6,250 nucleotides of DNA from an uncultured Pseudodesulfovibrio sp. (GCA_947259235.1 CAMYLL010000171.1:1-6250); one strand, 5' to 3'; numbered from the stretch's first letter, positions 1-6,250 are shown. The notes: a model not told the origin generated them from the sequence alone. Numbers and translations: made by a program.

Positions 1-1428
1 ATCGGCGCGCTGCCCTGGCTGCTCCAGAACGTGGACGTTCCGGTCTACGGCAGCCAGTTCACCCTCGGGCTGGTGGAGAACAAGCTGCGCGAGCACGACC
101 TGGAGCGCTGGGCCGACCTGCGTCCCGTACGGCCCTATGACCGGGTGCTGCTTGGCGACTTCACCTTCAATTTCTTCCCGGTCTGCCATTCCATCATCGA
201 GGGCTACGGCCTGGGCATCGAGACGCCTGTGGGCCGCGTGGTCCATACCGGCGACTTCAAGATAGACCGCAACCCCCTGGGCGGGCACGCCACGGATCTG
301 GCCGCCTTCCGCAGGTTTTCGGAGCCGGGCGTGCATCTCATGCTCTCGGACTCCACCAACGTGGAGCGGGAGGGGTTCGCCCTGACCGAGCGCGAGATCA
401 AGGTCAGCCTGCGTGAGATTTTTTCCACGGCCAAGGGGCGCATCCTTGTTTCGCTCTTTTCCAGCCATATCCAGCGGATACAGGAAGTCTTCGACCTGGC
501 CGACGCCGAGGGCCGCAAGGTGGCGGTTTCGGGCAAGAGTCTGCTGCGCAATATAGAGCTGGCCCGCGACCAGGGCCACCTGCGCATCCCCAAGGGCACG
601 TACATCGAGCTGGACCGGCTGGACGAGTTCGGCGACAGCGAGCTGGTGCTCCTGGTCACCGGATCCCAGGGCGAGCCACTGGCCGCGCTCTCGCGCATGG
701 CCCTGGGCGAGCACCGCCAGATCACGGTCAAGCCCGACGATCTTTACATCCTTTCATCCCGTTTCATTCCGGGCAACGTCCGGGCCATCACCCGGGTCAT
801 CAACAACCTCTACCGCCTCGGGGCCGAGGTGCTCTATGAGAAGATGCACGGCATCCACGCCTCCGGCCACGCCCACGCGGGTGAGCTGACGCTCATGCTC
901 GAGACCGTGCGGCCCAAGTATTTCATCCCGGTGCACGGCGAATACCGGCATCTGGTCAAGCACGGCCGCCTGGCCGTCGACTGCGGCGTGGAGGAGGAAT
1001 GCTCCCTGGTCATCGAGAACGGCCAGCCTCTCGTCTTCGAGGAGGACGGCTCGGTGCGCTACGGCCAGCCCTTCAGGGCCGAGAAAATCCTGGTGGACGG
1101 CAAGGGCGTGGGCGACGTGGGACAGAGCGTGCTCAAGGAGCGCCAACTGCTGGCGGGCGAGGGCATGGTTATCGTGGTCCTGGTGGTGGACGAAGCCACC
1201 GGGGAGATCAGCATGGGCCCGGACATCATGTCCAAGGGGTTTGTCTTCGAGCAGCAGTACATGCACCTGCTCGACGACGCCAAGTGCATCGTGCTCGACG
1301 TGCACGAGAACATCGCGCCCGGCGATACCACCAAGCTCAAGGAGCGCATCCGTTCCGCCCTGCGCCGGTTCTTCCGCAAGGTGCTGGGGCGCGATCCCGT
1401 GGTGGTGCCGCTGGTCATTTCCATCTAG
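1..1428 (+). CDS. rnj: Ribonuclease J, 5'-truncated by the window edge
   Basis: The reading frame is open from base 1 and ends at TAG 1426-1428, giving 475 residues of a protein that is usually about 550. It is a metallo-beta-lactamase/beta-CASP ribonuclease with 5'-3' exo- and endonuclease activity in cytoplasmic mRNA decay and rRNA maturation. The visible part opens with IGALP, which in the family directly follows the HxHxDH zinc motif, so that motif lies just outside. Visible motifs (numbered from the first visible residue) are PVCHS (His63), HTGDFK (His82, Asp85), SDSTN (Asp117), TGSQGEP (220-226), SSRFIPGN (252-259), HASGHAHAGE (His286, His290) and PVHGEYRH (His312). Residues from about 350 on form the C-terminal domain typical of RNase J, absent from shorter beta-CASP enzymes. 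No frameshift is seen. The GTG at base 31 is internal and is not the true start. Family assignment is secure; J1 versus J2 type cannot be told. Confidence 0.96.
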   Translation: MGALPWLLQNVDVPVYGSQFTLGLVENKLREHDLERWADLRPVRPYDRVLLGDFTFNFFPVCHSIIEGYGLGIETPVGRVVHTGDFKIDRNPLGGHATDLAAFRRFSEPGVHLMLSDSTNVEREGFALTEREIKVSLREIFSTAKGRILVSLFSSHIQRIQEVFDLADAEGRKVAVSGKSLLRNIELARDQGHLRIPKGTYIELDRLDEFGDSELVLLVTGSQGEPLAALSRMALGEHRQITVKPDDLYILSSRFIPGNVRAITRVINNLYRLGAEVLYEKMHGIHASGHAHAGELTLMLETVRPKYFIPVHGEYRHLVKHGRLAVDCGVEEECSLVIENGQPLVFEEDGSVRYGQPFRAEKILVDGKGVGDVGQSVLKERQLLAGEGMVIVVLVVDEATGEISMGPDIMSKGFVFEQQYMHLLDDAKCIVLDVHENIAPGDTTKLKERIRSALRRFFRKVLGRDPVVVPLVISI

Positions 1429-1447
1429 ACGCCGCGCAATATCCAAG

Positions 1448-1470
1448 GCGCTGGACTTCACGTCCTGCGT
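1448..1470 (+). terminator. Imperfect hairpin downstream of the RNase J gene, possible weak terminator or 3'-end structure
   Basis: Bases 1448-1456 pair with 1462-1470 around a 5-base loop. The stem has two blocks of four pairs (one G-U) separated by a T-T mismatch. It begins 19 bases after the RNase J stop. No T-tract follows, so it is not a classical intrinsic terminator; it could stabilise or mark the 3' end of the mRNA. The rest of the 1429-1526 spacer is AT-richer (1475-1510), which would suit a promoter for the lipoprotein gene, but I find no convincing -35/-10 pair. Confidence 0.3.
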
Positions 1471-1526
1471 AGGCTAACTATTTCGACACGCTGTATGAAT
1501 TAAACGTTGTTCACGAGGATATCCCG

Positions 1527-1994
1527 ATGAAGAAAATGTTGTTGCTTGCCATGGTGGTCGTGCTCGGGCTGACGCTGGCCGGATGCGGCGGACAGAAGAA
1601 CGAGCTGGACACGGCCCTTGCCCTGACCAAACAGGGAGACTGTGCCGGAGCCGCTCCGTACCTTGACGACACCGTGGCCCAGCCCGATGGCATATGGGAC
1701 CTCGCTTACGCCTTTTTCCTCAAGGGCCAGTGCGCCCGCAAGGCGGGCGATGCGGCCGGAGCCTATGAGAATTTCTACGCCGCCAAGATCGTGACCTGCT
1801 ACGCCGTTTCCGTGAGCACCGGGCATGAGGATCTGAACACCTATGCGCGCAGCGACTACTGCGAGCGGGTGATTCCGGATATACTTTCGGAGTTGGCCCC
1901 GGATGTCGGCGCGGACAGGATCAAGGCCATTGAGGCCAAGGTCAACAGCGCGCTCGACGCCCGCTACATGGAACGGTTCGCCACCAAGAAATAG
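1527..1994 (+). CDS. Small cysteine-containing lipoprotein, TPR-like, function unknown
   Basis: 155 residues, starting at an ATG with GAGG (1515-1518) 8 bases upstream. The N-terminus is a classical lipoprotein signal: two lysines, a hydrophobic stretch at 5-17 and the lipobox LAGC, with Cys20 as the lipidated residue. Gly-Gly follows and there is no Asp at +2, which under the enterobacterial rule would favour the outer membrane. The mature part has four more cysteines (39, 69, 91, 112), suggesting disulfides in the periplasm. Residues about 28-90 look like two helical hairpins with GDxxGA-type turns (36-42 and 74-79), resembling tetratricopeptide repeats; this is a pattern judgement, not a domain hit. 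A lysine- and charge-rich helix closes the protein. It is probably a single-gene transcript, since a terminator follows 11 bases after the stop. I do not recognise a named family and assign no function beyond an envelope lipoprotein, possibly a protein-binding one. Confidence 0.88.
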   Translation: MKKMLLLAMVVVLGLTLAGCGGQKNELDTALALTKQGDCAGAAPYLDDTVAQPDGIWDLAYAFFLKGQCARKAGDAAGAYENFYAAKIVTCYAVSVSTGHEDLNTYARSDYCERVIPDILSELAPDVGADRIKAIEAKVNSALDARYMERFATKK

Positions 1995-2004
1995 TGACCG
2001 ATTG

Positions 2005-2030
2005 AAACGCCCCGCCTGTCGGGGCGTTTT
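2005..2030 (+). terminator. Rho-independent terminator of the lipoprotein gene
   Basis: A perfect 10-bp stem (2005-2014 with 2020-2029) has a 5-base loop (CCTGT) and a GC-rich core of GCCCCG/CGGGGC type. It closes on A-rich and T-rich sides, with TTTT at 2027-2030. It sits 11 bases past the lipoprotein stop codon. The A's on the left arm also give a T-run on the opposite strand, but no minus-strand gene ends here. Confidence 0.88.
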
Positions 2031-2041
2031 GCTGTGCCGCG

Positions 2042-2066
2042 CCGGGTGGCTGCGCTGCCCGCCCGG
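2042..2066 (+). other. GC-rich hairpin in the leader of the 2093 gene
   Basis: Bases 2042-2049 pair with 2059-2066 (8 pairs, one G-U) around a 9-base loop. The hairpin ends 15 bases before the Shine-Dalgarno sequence of the next gene. There is no T-tract, so it is unlikely to terminate transcription. In DNA this GC-rich, such a stem can arise by chance. I see no good promoter between the terminator at 2030 and the gene at 2093. Confidence 0.3.
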
Positions 2067-2092
2067 TCAATCGCCCCGCAAGGGAGGAATCC

Positions 2093-2560
2093 ATGCCGCT
2101 CAAGGACTACTCGGAGATCATTGAGAGATTGCAGAGGGGGCTGGGCAAGGGATTTGCCGAGGAACCCTGGATTCTGAACATGGCTGGCAAATCCATCGCC
2201 TGCAAGATAGACCATCTGCACTACCTAGCCGTCATGCCCGCCTTTGTCGATCAACTGGGCAGGCTGGGCGGGGTGTTCCCCGATCAGGTGACCGAGGCCC
2301 TGGTCCGCACGGGCAACTTCATCACCAAGGCGCCGGAGCGCAACCCCATCCTGCCGCTCACCGTGAGCTGGGGCGGGCGGGCCGTCACTATCGGCGCCGC
2401 CTTTGTGGACGCGGACTTCATCGACCGCGCCGTCAGGACATATGGCGGTCTGCACACGCCTCTCAATCTTTCCGATCTGCGCATAAGCAGTGCCGACCGC
2501 GAGCGCGTGGAGGCGTTCTTCGAGGACAAGACGCCGCCCCAGGCTCTGGTGTATTTCTAG
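2093..2560 (+). CDS. Conserved-looking hypothetical protein, 155 residues
   Basis: The ATG is preceded by a strong Shine-Dalgarno sequence, AGGGAGGA at 2081-2088, with 4 bases of spacing, which fixes the start. The product is soluble: no signal peptide and no membrane segment. It has an amphipathic N-terminal helix (about 3-20), a segment with the only cysteine (Cys37, in ACKIDHLHYL), and a helix-rich middle. A beta-like stretch follows at about 87-102 (LPLTVSWGGRAVTIGAAFV), then an acidic helix at 131-145. I do not recognise the family. The alternating helix and strand pattern suggests a small globular cytoplasmic protein. It lies between two terminators and is therefore probably transcribed alone, with no neighbour that suggests its role. 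That it is a real gene rests on the ribosome site, its fit between two terminators and ordinary amino-acid composition. Confidence 0.8.
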   Translation: MPLKDYSEIIERLQRGLGKGFAEEPWILNMAGKSIACKIDHLHYLAVMPAFVDQLGRLGGVFPDQVTEALVRTGNFITKAPERNPILPLTVSWGGRAVTIGAAFVDADFIDRAVRTYGGLHTPLNLSDLRISSADRERVEAFFEDKTPPQALVYF

Positions 2561-2582
2561 GTTTTTTCGAGATAGCGAAAAA

Positions 2583-2617
2583 TGAGCCCCGTGCGCATCA
2601 TGCGCACGGGGCTTTTC
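2583..2617. terminator. Bidirectional intrinsic terminator between convergent genes
   Basis: A perfect 13-bp stem (2585-2597 with 2601-2613) has a 3-base loop (TCA). On the + strand it is followed by TTTT (2613-2616); on the minus strand the bases beyond the stem read as five T's (complement of AAAAA at 2578-2582). It lies 24 bases after the stop of the + gene (2560) and 26 bases after the stop of the minus-strand desulfidase gene (2640), so it can serve both transcripts. Confidence 0.9.
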
Positions 2618-2639
2618 GTGTCGTGTCGGTCGGTGCGGG

Positions 2640-3956
2640 CTAGACTTCCGTGAACCGCTTCCGCAGCATGATGTCGAGGATGGTCCGGTCGGTCTGGACC
2701 ATGCCGTCCACGGCAAGGGTTCCGATGTTGCGCATGGTGTCTTCGGACGAGTCGCCGATGATGCCGTCGGTGGAGTGGACGTTGACCCCGTGCAGGGCGA
2801 AGAGGGCGGCCTGGACCGCCGTGCCCGCCGCGGTGGAGAGCTTCAAGGCGCAACCTGCCTTGGCGCCGTCGCAGATGATGCCCGCCAGGTCTTCGAGCAG
2901 GTTCTTGATGGCTCCGGCGATGTGCGTGGCGTCGCCGCCCAGCAGAAAGGTGATGCCCGCCGTGGCCCCTGCACCGGCGGCCACGGAGCAGCCGCAGATG
3001 GCGGAGAGCCTGCCCGTGTGCGCCTTCACGAAGGCGGTGACGATGTGGGACAGGGCGATGGCTTCGAGCACGGTCTTCTCGTCCGCGTCGTCGATGAAAT
3101 CCTTCACCGCCCAGATGGGCAGGATGGCGGTCAGTCCATGGTTGCCGGACCCGGCCGAACTCATGGCCGGAAGGGGCAGGCCGGACATGCGGGCGTCCGC
3201 AGCGCTGGAGGCGAGGATGCGCGCCGCAAGGATCATGTCCTTTTTGATCAGCCGCTGGCGGACCAGCCGCTCCAGGGTCTTGCCCACCCCGAGCCCCAGG
3301 CCGAACTTGAGCCCCTGCTCTGACAGGCGCATGTTGACGTCGACGCCTTCGCGCAGGAAGGCGAAGTCCGCCGCGTCAAGCTCGTCGGTCAGGGCGATGA
3401 GGTCCGTCAGCGAGAGGCCCTTGAGCCATGCCTCCATGACCGCCAGGGTGCTGTGGCCGTCCTCGTTCTGCTCACGCAGCAGCGGGCTTTGTACGGGCGC
3501 GCCGTTGAGTGTGAGGCTGGTGATGTTGTCGTGCAGGCCCTCGATGACGCATTCGGCCACGTCGTCGCCGCGTCGGACGATGTTTTTGACGTACAGGCCG
3601 TGCCGGTCCTTGAGCAGGGATACGGTGATCTTGCCTGCGGCCAGCGCCGCCTTGGCGGCGGTCACATGGGCATCGGCAATGGGCCGCAGCACTTCAAGGC
3701 GCAGGGACGGGTCGCCCCCGGCCGCGCCCAGGGCGGCGGCCATGTCCAGGCCCGAGAGCCCGCCCGTGCCGGGGATGGAGACCGCCAGACCGTTCTTGTA
3801 CACATTGGGATCAAGGGAGAGCTCGATGGAATCGAACCCGTTGCCGGGCAGCACGGACATTGCCGCCGCCGCGCCCAGGGCGATGGCCACAGGCTCTGTA
3901 CAGCCCAGGGCCGGAGCCACCTGCAGTGTGAGAACGTCCTTGACGGTAAACGACAT
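2640..3956 (-). CDS. cyuA: L-cysteine desulfidase, CyuA/UPF0597 family (serine dehydratase alpha-like)
   Basis: 438 residues from the ATG at 3956-3954, a usual family length. The frame stays open for another 17 codons upstream, but those overlap the preceding gene, and GGAG at 3969-3966 sits 9 bases before this ATG. Members of this family use an oxygen-sensitive [4Fe-4S] cluster to convert L-cysteine to pyruvate, ammonia and hydrogen sulfide in the cytoplasm; many databases label them L-serine dehydratase alpha subunits. Visible hallmarks are ALGCTEP (Cys19), SSAGSGNHGL (267-275), ICGCS (Cys321, Cys323), and IICDGAKAGC (Cys362, Cys369). In the characterised archaeal enzyme one N-terminal and two C-terminal cysteines are essential; Cys19, one of 321/323, and Cys362 are the likely equivalents. 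It is the second gene of an operon, 2 bases after the stop of its neighbour. Substrate is inferred from family; serine or a related amino acid remains possible. Confidence 0.88.
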   Translation of the reverse strand: MSFTVKDVLTLQVAPALGCTEPVAIALGAAAAMSVLPGNGFDSIELSLDPNVYKNGLAVSIPGTGGLSGLDMAAALGAAGGDPSLRLEVLRPIADAHVTAAKAALAAGKITVSLLKDRHGLYVKNIVRRGDDVAECVIEGLHDNITSLTLNGAPVQSPLLREQNEDGHSTLAVMEAWLKGLSLTDLIALTDELDAADFAFLREGVDVNMRLSEQGLKFGLGLGVGKTLERLVRQRLIKKDMILAARILASSAADARMSGLPLPAMSSAGSGNHGLTAILPIWAVKDFIDDADEKTVLEAIALSHIVTAFVKAHTGRLSAICGCSVAAGAGATAGITFLLGGDATHIAGAIKNLLEDLAGIICDGAKAGCALKLSTAAGTAVQAALFALHGVNVHSTDGIIGDSSEDTMRNIGTLAVDGMVQTDRTILDIMLRKRFTEV

Positions 3957-3958
3957 GG

Positions 3959-4483
3959 TTACTGGCTCCGGGTTGTGCTCTTGGGACAGTTGCTGCTCAG
4001 GTAGCACACTTCACAGCCGCCCGAATAGGGGTAGGGCGTGAGGACCGCGTATTTGCGGTTGATGGTTCCTTCCTGGTTCCAGGTCAGGTCCAGCTCCTTA
4101 AAGGCGCCGAGCACGCCGTCGCCCGGCCGGGGCAGGGGGGCGCAGTTGCCGTCGGAAAGCTCGGGCACGAATCCCTGGGCCGCGCTCATGACCATGGTGA
4201 TTGCCAGGGCGTGGAAGAGCAGGCCGTGGGTGGGCGAGTCCTGCCAGATGCCCTCAATGGTGTCGTCCACGCTCTGGTCCAGGTAGATGAGCAGGAAGCT
4301 GCCTTCGCCTTCGGGATTTTCGAGCTTGTACGCCTTGATGCTTTCTTTGGCCCATTTGTCCCAGAAAGGTTCGAATTCATCCATGAGCTCATGGTCGATA
4401 CGCGTTTCGCCCGCTATCTCCATGAAATAGACGATGTCGAACTCGGGCTGGGGCGTCAGGGGGGTGATGGTGTATTTGGACAT
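3959..4483 (-). CDS. Uncharacterised 174-residue protein with C-terminal cysteine cluster, first gene of the desulfidase operon
   Basis: The start is firm: AGGAG (4495-4491) lies 7 bases before the ATG, and an in-frame TAA (4489-4487) blocks any earlier start. I do not recognise the family. The protein has no signal peptide and is acidic in its first two thirds. An aromatic, charged segment (about 35-53, EFEPFWDKWAKESIKAY) is followed by strand-like FLLIYL (63-68). One helix of moderate hydrophobicity (about 87-103) is followed by proline-rich sequence. Cysteines are Cys114 and a tight C-terminal group Cys157-x2-Cys160-x5-Cys166 in the last 18 residues, which could bind a metal or Fe-S cluster or act as a redox site. 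Only 2 bases separate it from the desulfidase gene, so the two are very likely co-expressed. A role in cysteine or sulfide handling, or in maturing the enzyme's cluster, is inference from context only. Confidence 0.85.
   Translation of the reverse strand: MSKYTITPLTPQPEFDIVYFMEIAGETRIDHELMDEFEPFWDKWAKESIKAYKLENPEGEGSFLLIYLDQSVDDTIEGIWQDSPTHGLLFHALAITMVMSAAQGFVPELSDGNCAPLPRPGDGVLGAFKELDLTWNQEGTINRKYAVLTPYPYSGGCEVCYLSSNCPKSTTRSQ
3966..3970 (-). promoter_or_regulatory. Ribosome binding site that fixes the desulfidase start
   Basis: Read on the minus strand this is CGGAG, 9 bases before the ATG at 3956. It lies within the last codons of the upstream gene, whose TAA is 3961-3959. This favours the ATG at 3956 over the longer open frame beginning at 4007 and suggests translation of the two genes is coupled by termination and re-initiation. 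Confidence 0.7.
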
Positions 4484-4661
4484 TGGTTATCTCCTGAAAA
4501 TGGTGTCGAAGGACATTGTGGATACCCGTTTTCCGCTTTGTGCTCAAGTTATACCGCAGCATCCGTTGCGTTCGGCGTTGAAATGGGGTTAGATAATGAT
4601 TACGTGGAACTATCATGTCGTGGAGGGATTGGCTCCCTCGCGCTGAGAATCCGGAGAATCG
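4484..4661. promoter_or_regulatory. Divergent promoter region between the desulfidase operon and the CLC gene
   Basis: This 178-base gap separates two genes read in opposite directions, so both promoters should lie here. It is AT-richer than the flanking genes around 4540-4560 and 4578-4617. For the minus-strand operon, a weak candidate pair is TTGAGC (4547-4542) and TATCCA (4524-4519) with 17-base spacing. For the + gene, TTGAAA at 4578-4583 resembles a -35 box, but no good -10 box follows at the right distance. ATGAT (4596-4600) and ATCAT (4612-4616) form a short inverted repeat that could be an operator. None of these elements is strong on its own. Confidence 0.4.
4619..4642 (+). other. 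Hairpin in the CLC gene leader
   Basis: GAGGGA (4623-4628) pairs perfectly with TCCCTC (4634-4639) around a 5-base loop. Three more pairs (4619-4621 with 4640-4642, one G-U) extend the stem past a bulged G at 4622. It ends 10 bases before the Shine-Dalgarno sequence at 4653-4656. With no T-tract it is not a terminator; it could affect translation or mRNA stability. It does not show the conserved layout of the fluoride riboswitch. Confidence 0.35.
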
Positions 4662-6250
4662 ATGCCAAAGACCAAAAGGCCGCCTGTGAAGCGAAAGCTC
4701 CGAGGCCCCAACGTGCGCTACCTCTTCCTCGCCGTGCTCATCGGCGTCCTGGCGGGATACGGCGCGGTCCTGTTCAAGTTTATCCTCAAATACATGCAGT
4801 GGCTGTTCTACCAGAATACCGGTGATTTCATTGCCATTGCCGACTCAACCCCCCTGTGGATGAAGATATCCATGCCCATGGTGGGCGGGGTGGTGGTCGG
4901 GCTTGTCGTCAGTTTTTTTGCCAGCGAAGCCAAAGGACACGGCGTGCCCGAAGTCATCCAGGCCATTGCCCTGCGCGGCGGGCGCATCCGCATCCGTGTG
5001 GCGGCGGCCAAGATATTCGCCTCGGCCGTGACCATCGGCTCGGGCGGCTCGGTGGGCCGGGAGGGGCCCATGGTCCAGATCGGTTCGTCCATCGGCTCCA
5101 CCGTAGGCCAGCTGTTCAAGGTTCCGGGCGTGAACATGCGCACCATGGTCGGCTGCGGCGCGGCCGCGGGCATAGCCGCCACCTTCAACGCGCCCATTGC
5201 CGGGGTGCTCTTCGCCCTTGAGATCATCATCGGCGATTTCGGGCTACTCCAGTTCTCGCCCGTGGTCCTGGCCTCCGTCACGGCCACCACGGTTTCGCGC
5301 TACTACTTCGGCGATTTTCCCAGCTTCGCCATTCCCGAGTATTCCATCGTTTCCATGTGGGAGTTCTTCCTCTATCCGATCCTTGGCGTGGTTACCGGTC
5401 TGGTTGCGCTGACTTTCACCAAGGTGCTCTACCTCTTCGAGGATGGCTTCGAGGCCCTGCCCATCCCGGAGTGGATCAAGCCCGCCATCGGCGGCGGCCT
5501 GCTGGGCTGCGTGTTCGCCGTGTTTCCCGAGGTATTCGGCGTGGGCTACGGGGCCATGAACCTTTCGCTGACCAACGGCATGGCCATGGTTCCCCTGTTT
5601 CTCCTGATCTGGGTCAAGATCCTGGCCACCTCGCTGACCCTTGGCTCGGGCGCTTCGGGCGGCATCTTTGCGCCGTCGCTGTTCATGGGCTGCATGGCGG
5701 GCGGCGCCTTCGGCCACGCCGTCCATTCCCTGATGCCCACCCTGACGGCCCAGCCCGGGGCCTATGCCCTGGTGGCCATGGGCGGGCTGGTTGCGGGCAC
5801 GACCTATGCTCCCATGACCGCCATACTGATAATCTTCGAGCTGACGGGCAACTACTCCGTCATCCTGCCGCTGATGCTGACCTGCATCACGGCCACGGTC
5901 ATGAACTCTTCCATCCAGCCCGGCTCCATCTACACCATCAAGCTGTTGCGGCGCGGCATCGATGTGGAGGCCGGGCGTGATCGGCTCCTGCTCGAACGCA
6001 TGGTGGTCAAGGAGGTCATGACCCGCGATCTGGTCACCATCCCCGAGAGCATGCCCCTTGAACGGATCATCTGGACCTTCAAGACGGAGAACGCGCCCTA
6101 CCTGCACGTGGTCAACGACTCGGGCCAGTTCTCGGGCATCATCTCATTCAGGGACATCCGGGCGGTGCTCCACGAGGAGGGCTTGCAGCAGCTGATCATA
6201 GCCGACGATCTGGCCACGCACGATCCGGTCACGGTGACCATGGACGATAC
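4662..6250 (+). CDS. CLC-family chloride channel/antiporter with C-terminal CBS domains, 3'-truncated
   Basis: 529 residues are visible with no stop before the window ends. The ATG has GGAG (4653-4656) 5 bases upstream, and an in-frame TGA (4644-4646) excludes earlier starts. It is an inner-membrane protein that moves chloride or other anions, as a channel or in exchange for protons. A basic N-terminus (MPKTKRPPVKRK) precedes many hydrophobic helices up to about residue 415. Family motifs are GHGVPE (92-97), GSVGREGP (129-136, gating glutamate Glu134), FNAPIAGVLFALE (175-187), GASGGIFAP (330-338) and the central tyrosine in GSIY (Tyr424). Residues about 449-505 form a first CBS domain and a second begins near 513; such pairs often bind adenine nucleotides and regulate transport. 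The position of the internal proton glutamate of the E. coli antiporter is isoleucine (Ile188), so channel versus antiporter behaviour is open. It is not of the fluoride-exporter subtype, judging by the intact GxGxP motif. Confidence 0.94.
   Translation, partial: MPKTKRPPVKRKLRGPNVRYLFLAVLIGVLAGYGAVLFKFILKYMQWLFYQNTGDFIAIADSTPLWMKISMPMVGGVVVGLVVSFFASEAKGHGVPEVIQAIALRGGRIRIRVAAAKIFASAVTIGSGGSVGREGPMVQIGSSIGSTVGQLFKVPGVNMRTMVGCGAAAGIAATFNAPIAGVLFALEIIIGDFGLLQFSPVVLASVTATTVSRYYFGDFPSFAIPEYSIVSMWEFFLYPILGVVTGLVALTFTKVLYLFEDGFEALPIPEWIKPAIGGGLLGCVFAVFPEVFGVGYGAMNLSLTNGMAMVPLFLLIWVKILATSLTLGSGASGGIFAPSLFMGCMAGGAFGHAVHSLMPTLTAQPGAYALVAMGGLVAGTTYAPMTAILIIFELTGNYSVILPLMLTCITATVMNSSIQPGSIYTIKLLRRGIDVEAGRDRLLLERMVVKEVMTRDLVTIPESMPLERIIWTFKTENAPYLHVVNDSGQFSGIISFRDIRAVLHEEGLQQLIIADDLATHDPVTVTMDD

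Noticed and set aside
754..1461. 235-codon minus-strand open frame opposite RNase J
   Set aside because: His/Val/Leu/Asp-rich antisense shadow with no domain; RNase J motifs run continuously through the + strand here.
3957..4007. Longer N-terminus for the desulfidase (17 extra residues)
   Set aside because: It would overlap the end of the upstream gene by 49 bases, adds a Gln/Glu/Pro stretch not expected at a family N-terminus, and the ATG at 3956 has its own ribosome site.
2650..4041. 463-codon open frame on the + strand opposite the desulfidase operon
   Set aside because: It mirrors a GC-rich real gene, has Ser/Arg/Pro/Met-heavy composition, starts at a GTG with no ribosome site and has no recognisable domain. 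The minus-strand frame carries clear family motifs.
4601..4625. Sigma-54 promoter (TGGAAC then TGTC)
   Set aside because: The required GC dinucleotide at the -12 position is absent at the proper distance from the GG.
4590..4661. Fluoride riboswitch upstream of the CLC gene
   Set aside because: The conserved riboswitch core and pseudoknot layout are not visible, and the CLC protein is not of the fluoride-exporter subtype.
4211..4825. 204-codon + strand frame spanning the divergent region and the CLC start
   Set aside because: It overlaps two well-supported genes in other frames, and its product changes character midway with no motif.
5244..6107. 287-codon open frame on the minus strand opposite the CLC gene
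   Set aside because: It is rich in His, Gly, Gln and Asp in the pattern typical of antisense to GC-rich membrane-protein codons, with no motif. The + frame is an unmistakable CLC protein.

Overview
This 6.25 kb window is a compact, GC-rich piece of bacterial chromosome with six protein-coding genes, two of them cut by the window edges. I see no mobile element, CRISPR array, tRNA or rRNA. The gene content (a full-type RNase J, a lipoprotein with a classical lipobox, an L-cysteine desulfidase-family enzyme, a CBS-domain CLC channel/transporter) and the GC-rich codon use would fit a Desulfovibrio-like sulfate reducer or another delta-proteobacterial lineage. That placement is an inference from overall character, not from a diagnostic marker.

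Layout, left to right. Positions 1-1428 (+) hold the C-terminal ~475 residues of ribonuclease J; the N-terminal part with the first metal-binding motif lies outside. A ~100-base spacer with an imperfect hairpin leads to a small cysteine-containing lipoprotein (1527-1994, +), which ends in a clear rho-independent terminator. A second small + gene of unknown function (2093-2560) follows, with a strong ribosome binding site. A long hairpin at 2585-2613, with T-tracts on both strands, separates it from the convergent minus-strand pair. That pair reads right to left: an unrecognised 174-residue protein with a C-terminal cysteine cluster (4483-3959), then a CyuA/UPF0597-type L-cysteine desulfidase (3956-2640). 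Only 2 bases lie between them, so they are almost certainly one transcript. A 178-base divergent region (4484-4661) separates this operon from a + strand CLC-family chloride channel/antiporter with C-terminal CBS domains. The CLC gene starts at 4662 and runs off the right edge.

Most of these genes look like independent units. The one clear functional pairing is the minus-strand operon. Its enzyme is expected to break L-cysteine down to pyruvate, ammonia and sulfide using an Fe-S cluster, and its upstream partner is a small protein of unknown role that also carries clustered cysteines. The most notable details are that cysteine-rich partner, the CLC protein's missing internal proton glutamate (isoleucine instead) and its histidine in the first anion-binding motif, and two unrecognised small proteins. 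I did not find a convincing new multi-gene system.
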